The translations under genes and the position numbers were made by a program. From Bacillota bacterium (GTDB taxonomy: Bacteria > Bacillota > Clostridia > Christensenellales > Aristaeellaceae), in assembly GCA_023460055.1 (NCBI GenBank), contig JAEWRJ010000183.1, positions 1 through 17,241 on the forward strand: DNA of 17,241 bases. Reading direction: 5' to 3'. Positions 13,488 to 17,241 of the stretch are shown here, piece by piece. Every line of letters begins with the position of its first letter. Position 1 is the first letter of the stretch. Below the pieces are notes generated by a model. The model saw nothing but the letters and a program-made list of their open reading frames with translations. It did not search any database and was not told the DNA's origin.

Positions 13488-15152
13488 TTATTGCACCGCC
13501 CAACTGTTGATAATCTCGCCCGCCATCTGCAAGGCCAGGTCCGCGTAACTGTTAACCCCGTCGGGGGACACCATGCTATCATGAAAGGCCTTGTTTTCAT
13601 TGCCCTGGTAGTAATTGGCGCTCAATCCGATGCTGACCAGCACAGTATCACCTTCGACTTTAACGGGCAGGTCAAAGGGCAGCGTATCGCCCGCCGGGCG
13701 GAGGTTCAGGGACTCCTCCGGGCTATGGTAGAGACGGAAAGTCTTCAAGCGCAGCTGAGTCGGCTCGGATGCCTTCTCAAGCGAAACCCTCAGGCTGCCC
13801 GAGGCCACGGTGATCACAGTCCGGCCGATCGTGTAGCCATCCTCCGTCACTAACGGGAAGCCGTGCGCGGCATCCGCCGTCATGTCGATGGGGATCAGCC
13901 GTTCCCGCACGGAGGCAAGCGTGCCGCTCACCTGCCCGGCCCAGGGGCCGAAGGCCTGTGCCGGAATATCATAGCGGTAGCCGCGCGGGGCAAAGGTGCG
14001 CGTCTTGGCCTGCTGCCCGCAGACGGTGCAGGTGGTGGCCTGCAATCCCCGCTGGATCAGGCTGGGCTCGCGCGCGATGATCCAGACATCGTCGGAAATA
14101 TGGCCAAGGGCTTTGGTGCGCCTGGTCTGCTGGCGGCCGCACATGGTGCAGGCGCGCATCTGGGTGCCCCTCCCGGTACAGGTGGCGGCTACCGAGTCGG
14201 CCCAGTCGCCATAGATATGGCCGATGATGGGCAGATCCCTGGTCTTTTCCACGGCGCAGCGCAGGCAGGCGCTGACCGCCAGGCCCTTCCCGGTGCAGCT
14301 GGCGGGGTTACTGACCTCATAGGGCCCCCAGCTGTGCCCAAGGGCAGCAAACACACGCGTCTGTTCCTGCGCGCAGCGGCTGCAGGTTCTCACCTGGATG
14401 CCGGGATGGGTGCAATCGGCCTCCTGCGTGGTCCCAAAGACGCCCCAATCGTGGCCCAGGGCCGGCACGGCGCGCGTCCACTTCAAGGCGCAGCGGCTGC
14501 AGGTGGATTCCTCCGACCCCGCCTGCGTGCAGGTGGGGGCCAGCGTTTCCGTAAAGGTGCCCCAGTCATGCCCCAGCGCCGCGGTCACGACGGTGTTCTT
14601 TCTCTGGTCGCAGCGGCTGCAAACATCCTCCTCCACACCAACATTGGTGCAGGAAGGCGCTGTCACACTGTGCGCCCAATCGTGTCCCAGGGCCGCGATG
14701 CTTTGATACTCAGCCAGTCCGCATCGCGTGCACAGGCGCTTTGATGTGCCCGTCTGCGTGCAGCCGGCCGCCGTTTGCACCGTCCATGCGCCCCAGGCGT
14801 GGCCGCCCAGATCAGAGGTCTGCTGCGTTTCAGCCGCCCCGCAGACTGTGCAGGCATGCGCTCTTTCGCCGCCCTGGGTGCAGGAGGCCAAGTGTATCAC
14901 CGACCATTCGCCCCAGGTATGCCCGCTGCCGGGTACGCTGCGGTATTCATAAGGATCGGGGCAGTCTGCGGCGCCGCACACGCGCACCTCCCTGCCGCCC
15001 GCCGTGCAGCTCCACGCGACGGTGCTATCCCTCTGCCACTCGCCCCAGGCATGAACATGCGCCGGCGGATCCCCCGCAAGGGCGGGCACAAAGCTGCCTG
15101 TTATCAGCGCCGCCAGCAGGATCAAGGCCAGCCACTTCATTGTGCGTTTCAT
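13488..15152 (-). CDS. Secreted protein with nine Cys/His tandem repeats
   Basis: A 554-residue protein. Residues 1-27 are a signal peptide (MKRTMKWLALILLAAL..., cleavage probably after ALA). From about 34 to 391 there are nine head-to-tail units of roughly 39 residues with the pattern G-H-x-W-G ... C-T-x-x-G ... C-x-x-C. Each full unit offers one His and three Cys, which could bind a metal ion. Unit 1 has an altered Cys pattern, and the ninth lacks the first Cys and the Trp-Gly. A C-terminal domain of about 160 residues (392-554) is rich in beta strands and has no Cys. Similar Cys-repeat arrays occur in clostridial surface proteins, but I know no established function. The ATG at 15152 is chosen because a GGAGATG site precedes it and the promoter at 15185-15213 lies downstream of the alternative start at 15194. 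It is the first gene of a unit with thrC. Confidence 0.82.
   Translation of the reverse strand: MKRTMKWLALILLAALITGSFVPALAGDPPAHVHAWGEWQRDSTVAWSCTAGGREVRVCGAADCPDPYEYRSVPGSGHTWGEWSVIHLASCTQGGERAHACTVCGAAETQQTSDLGGHAWGAWTVQTAAGCTQTGTSKRLCTRCGLAEYQSIAALGHDWAHSVTAPSCTNVGVEEDVCSRCDQRKNTVVTAALGHDWGTFTETLAPTCTQAGSEESTCSRCALKWTRAVPALGHDWGVFGTTQEADCTHPGIQVRTCSRCAQEQTRVFAALGHSWGPYEVSNPASCTGKGLAVSACLRCAVEKTRDLPIIGHIYGDWADSVAATCTGRGTQMRACTMCGRQQTRRTKALGHISDDVWIIAREPSLIQRGLQATTCTVCGQQAKTRTFAPRGYRYDIPAQAFGPWAGQVSGTLASVRERLIPIDMTADAAHGFPLVTEDGYTIGRTVITVASGSLRVSLEKASEPTQLRLKTFRLYHSPEESLNLRPAGDTLPFDLPVKVEGDTVLVSIGLSANYYQGNENKAFHDSMVSPDGVNSYADLALQMAGEIINSWAVQ
13983..15053 (-). repeat. Nine degenerate coding tandem repeats, about 117-120 bp each
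   Basis: DNA encoding the Cys/His units of the secreted protein. The units share their key codons (His-Trp-Gly, Cys-Thr, Cys-x-x-Cys) but are otherwise well diverged, so this is an old amplification rather than a recent slippage. The reverse frames stay open over long stretches because of the high GC content. Confidence 0.8.
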
Positions 15153-15184
15153 GGTATCATCTCCACACGCTTTACTTTGAGAAT

Positions 15185-15213
15185 ACTCTATCATGAGCGG
15201 GTGGCAATGTCAA
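15185..15213 (-). promoter_or_regulatory. Sigma-A-like promoter for the repeat protein and probably thrCB
   Basis: On the minus strand a perfect TTGACA (15208-15213), a 17-nt spacer and TAGAGT (15185-15190), giving a leader of about 26 nt to the ATG at 15152. With only 3 nt between the repeat protein and thrC, this is the only obvious promoter ahead of thrCB, although an internal one cannot be ruled out. Confidence 0.65.
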
Positions 15214-15271
15214 AAAATATCCACCTTTCCACTTTCTCATTGAGTTTTAATAAAACCCTCACCCCTCTGTC

Positions 15272-15300
15272 ATGAAACAAAAGGCGCGCGGTGATATAGT
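15272..15300 (+). promoter_or_regulatory. Candidate promoter for the small membrane protein
   Basis: ATGAAA (15272-15277), a 17-nt spacer and TATAGT (15295-15300), 45 nt before the ATG at 15345. The -35 region contains TGAAAC, the canonical -35 of sigma-W-type ECF factors, but the matching -10 (CGTA-like) is absent, so I favour a weak housekeeping promoter. Confidence 0.4.
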
Positions 15301-15344
15301 GAATACGTTCCTGATAAAGATCAATGGATTGGAGGATGAACGTC

Positions 15345-15584
15345 ATGCTGCTTGATATACTGCTTTTCCCCATCACGCTGGCAGGCTGGCTGATCAGAGG
15401 GGTATTCGGACTCGTCGGAGGGCTGATCGGCGCTGTGGGCGGCTTATTGGGGCTGATATTCGGTCTGGGCATGGCGGTCATCGGGATCGTGCTTTGCGTC
15501 AGCCTCATCGGCTGGATATTCGGTATTCCCCTGCTGGCGCTGCTGGGCACAGCCCTGTCACGCCTTGGCCTGCGCCGCGGCTGA
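15345..15584 (+). CDS. Small glycine-rich membrane protein
   Basis: A 79-residue, strongly hydrophobic protein with two or three membrane helices (about 4-20, 21-43, 44-69) and a short basic tail ending SRLGLRRG. The central part GLVGGLIGAVGGLLGLIFG has small residues every three or four positions, a glycine-zipper-like pattern that favours tight helix packing. GGAGGA (15331-15336) stands 8 nt before this ATG; earlier in-frame ATGs at 15324 and 15336 lack or overlap the site. It is divergent from the repeat protein. The IS element starts about 40 nt after the stop, so any original downstream gene may have been separated. Function not recognised. Confidence 0.75.
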   Translation: MLLDILLFPITLAGWLIRGVFGLVGGLIGAVGGLLGLIFGLGMAVIGIVLCVSLIGWIFGIPLLALLGTALSRLGLRRG

Positions 15585-15625
15585 AAAAGACGTAATAGGT
15601 GAAAGAAAACATAGCCCGGACACGC

Positions 15626-15669
15626 AAGGGGCTGTAGCAAAACACAAAACTTGCTACAGCCTCTTTTTT
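15626..15669 (+). terminator. Strong hairpin terminator at the IS end
   Basis: Stem of about 15 bp (15626-15640 with 15651-15665, core GGCTGTAGCAA/TTGCTACAGCC), ten-base loop and a six-T tract at 15664-15669. It terminates transcription leaving the small membrane protein gene. Its outer arm looks like the terminal inverted repeat of the insertion element (see the mobile element entry). Confidence 0.85.
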
Positions 15670-17241
15670 CATCCAAATTTGGCGCTCGCTTCGAAGTCAA
15701 AGGGTCATTATCATCCGGAAATCATGGTTTCAGCCCAAACATTGGCACCTCAATCAGACCGCTGCCTGCGGTTATGTTCTTTGGCTGGGCCCTTATTCAG
15801 TTTTTTACACCTTAAGCCGTCAGTTTTTCAAACAATTGCCGTCCCGTCCGATTCTGCTGTATCTTGGCGTGCAGTTTGTTCACATTGTAGGCCATCGACA
15901 GCAGGAAGATCTCGGCAGATACCTTCCTGTTACCGCGCAGCAGGAACTGCCTGAAAGCGTAGTTCTGCTTGATGACACCAAATGCTCCCTCTGACTGGAT
16001 GGAGCGGTTCATCCGTAGCAAAACACCCTGCTCGCTGGTGATCCTTGCCAGCGATTCCGCGCGCTGAGCAACGAACCTCTTGGAAACCTGCAGCTTGCGG
16101 TTCCCTTTGGACCGGGTGCATTGCTTCTTCCTGGGGCAATCTTCGCAGCCTTCACACTCGTAGTAAGTGACCTGACTTTCAAAACCACTTTTGCTCTTGC
16201 GAATCCCTTCATACTGCGCGCGCAGTTTCCTTCCCTGCACGCAGGTGTACTCGTCCTGCTTAGGGTCGTAAGCCATGTTCTCCCGAAGCGCCATGTTGCT
16301 GTTGAATTTCTTCGTCTTGCTGCGCTCGTAGTTCTGAGGCTTGATATAGCAAACGGTCTCTATGCCTTCAAAGTATGTATAGTTCTCTTCGCTTTCGTAG
16401 CCCGCGTCCAGGGTGACATCCCGGTATGCCCTGCCAAGGTGTTCGTTCATGTTGTTCATGAAGGGGATCAGCGTCAATTGGTCGCTGCGTTCACTGCTGA
16501 GCAGGATGCCGGTGATGTATTCCCCTTCCACGCCCAACTGCACATTGTAGCCCGGCTTGAGCTGCGCGTTGCGCATATGGTCTTCCTTCATGTGCATGAA
16601 GGTGGCATCCGTATCTGTCTTTGAGAAGCTGTTTCGCCCCTTGAATGTGTTCTGGTACTTCGCGTATTTCACTTTGCGATCCAGGAGGCCGCGAAGCAGT
16701 TCTATATCCCGCTGCAGCGGGGTCTTCCGCTTGCCGCGTCCATGCGCAAATGGACCTGCGATCCTCTCCTCCAGGAGTGACAGCACTTCCTCCGCCTGGA
16801 TGGCCAGGATGCCGTGCCGCTCCCTGATCTGCCCGCAGACAAGCTCCAGTTTATCCAATAATCGGGCTTCGTACTTTGTCGTGCTCTTCTGCCACACAAA
16901 GCTGTATTTGTTGGCGTTGGCTTCTATCTTGGTGCCGTCTACAAATAAGTGCTCATAGCAAATCTCGCCCTTGTCACCTAGGAGTTTTACCAGCGTGTAA
17001 AACAAAAGCTCCGCGCAGGCCGGCAGGCGCTGACTGCGAAACCTCGCTATTTCATGGTGGTTGGGCGCTTTTGCTCCATTGAGCAGCCAGATGAAATTGA
17101 TATCGCGTTTGCAGGCGCTTTCGATATCCCGGCTGGAATAGATGCCTTCCATGTTGGCATACAGGAGAACCTTGAGAAGTGTGACAGGATGGGTTGCGGG
17201 CTTGCGACCAAGGCGTTTGTAAGTGCTCCACAGCGGTCTCA
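15628..17241 (-). mobile_element. IS1182-family insertion sequence, truncated by the window edge
   Basis: The element comprises the transposase gene and about 180 nt behind it. The end next to the small membrane protein gene is probably at about 15628, where GGGGCTGTAGCAAAAC begins; this resembles IS1182-type terminal repeats and its inverted copy forms the terminator. The other end and any target duplication lie outside the window, so the boundaries are inferred. The 142 nt between the hairpin and the transposase stop hold no recognisable gene. Confidence 0.7.
15812..17241 (-). CDS. IS1182-family DDE transposase, N-terminus beyond the window
   Basis: The frame is open to the window edge: 29 codons upstream of the ATG at 17152 encode RPLWSTYKRLGRKPATHP and LLKVLLYANM, the standard start of the family, so about 475 residues are visible and only a short N-terminal piece is missing. 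Counting from the Met at 17152, the catalytic triad is D72 (LFVDGTKIEANANKYSF), D249 (VTLDAGYESEENY) and E388 (IQSEGAFGVIKQNYAFRQF). A CxxCxxCxxxxxC zinc-like cluster lies at about 333-345. There is no frameshift or internal stop, so the enzyme may be functional. Confidence 0.93.
   Translation of the reverse strand, partial: RPLWSTYKRLGRKPATHPVTLLKVLLYANMEGIYSSRDIESACKRDINFIWLLNGAKAPNHHEIARFRSQRLPACAELLFYTLVKLLGDKGEICYEHLFVDGTKIEANANKYSFVWQKSTTKYEARLLDKLELVCGQIRERHGILAIQAEEVLSLLEERIAGPFAHGRGKRKTPLQRDIELLRGLLDRKVKYAKYQNTFKGRNSFSKTDTDATFMHMKEDHMRNAQLKPGYNVQLGVEGEYITGILLSSERSDQLTLIPFMNNMNEHLGRAYRDVTLDAGYESEENYTYFEGIETVCYIKPQNYERSKTKKFNSNMALRENMAYDPKQDEYTCVQGRKLRAQYEGIRKSKSGFESQVTYYECEGCEDCPRKKQCTRSKGNRKLQVSKRFVAQRAESLARITSEQGVLLRMNRSIQSEGAFGVIKQNYAFRQFLLRGNRKVSAEIFLLSMAYNVNKLHAKIQQNRTGRQLFEKLTA

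Noticed and set aside
13863..14744. Plus-strand open frame of about 293 codons opposite the Cys-repeat gene
   Set aside because: It is kept open by the repeated GC-rich codons of the real gene; its Gly/Ala-rich product has no motif and no initiation site.
13983..15053. Regular repeats that might suggest a CRISPR array
   Set aside because: The period is about 117-120 bp, the units are diverged and all lie in one reading frame encoding the Cys/His units; there are no short identical repeats with unique spacers.
16121..16624. Plus-strand open frame opposite the transposase
   Set aside because: The transposase frame has an intact catalytic triad; the opposite frame is a shadow.

Overview
The window reads like a chromosomal stretch of a low- to mid-GC Gram-positive bacterium, most likely a member of the Clostridia (an uncultured Eubacteriales or Christensenellales-type organism). 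The basis is strong purine-rich Shine-Dalgarno sites, sigma-A-like promoters, an ECF sigma factor paired with a one-TM PepSY-like membrane protein, a FloT-type flotillin and an IS1182-family transposase. This is inference from gene types; no rRNA or marker gene is present. The thr/repeat-protein part (about 11.1-15.2 kb) looks clearly more GC-rich than the first 6.5 kb.

Layout. (1) Positions 1-6518 hold a plus-strand envelope-signalling block. It contains the tail of an unrecognised protein cut by the window edge (1-645), an ECF sigma factor overlapping its probable membrane-bound anti-sigma partner (851-2270), and an OmpR-type response regulator overlapping a sensor histidine kinase by 4 nt (2566-4619). 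The kinase is followed by a 609-residue exported or membrane-anchored protein of unknown function (4689-6518). (2) A 380-nt gene-free stretch (6519-6898) carries a good terminator. (3) Positions 6899-15152 are all on the minus strand. In transcription order they hold a nine-repeat Cys/His extracellular protein running directly into thrC and thrB, then a solitary FloT-type flotillin, then a PhnB-like VOC protein followed by a secreted HExxH metallopeptidase. (4) A 79-residue glycine-rich membrane protein is divergent from the repeat protein. (5) An IS1182-family element, truncated by the window edge, lies immediately behind it.

How the genes may work together. The left block is a pair of independent surface-sensing modules (ECF/anti-sigma and two-component), each followed by or fused to extracytoplasmic domains that probably sense or act at the envelope. 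thrC and thrB catalyse the last two steps of threonine synthesis. Their translational coupling to each other is ordinary, but their placement 3 nt behind a secreted Cys-rich repeat protein is not. I found no CRISPR array, tRNA, rRNA or recognisable defence or biosynthetic cluster. The items most worth a second look are the Cys/His repeat protein and its operon with thrCB, the propeller-like metallopeptidase, the unknown protein after the kinase with a perfect palindrome in front of it, and the terminator-like hairpin at the IS end.
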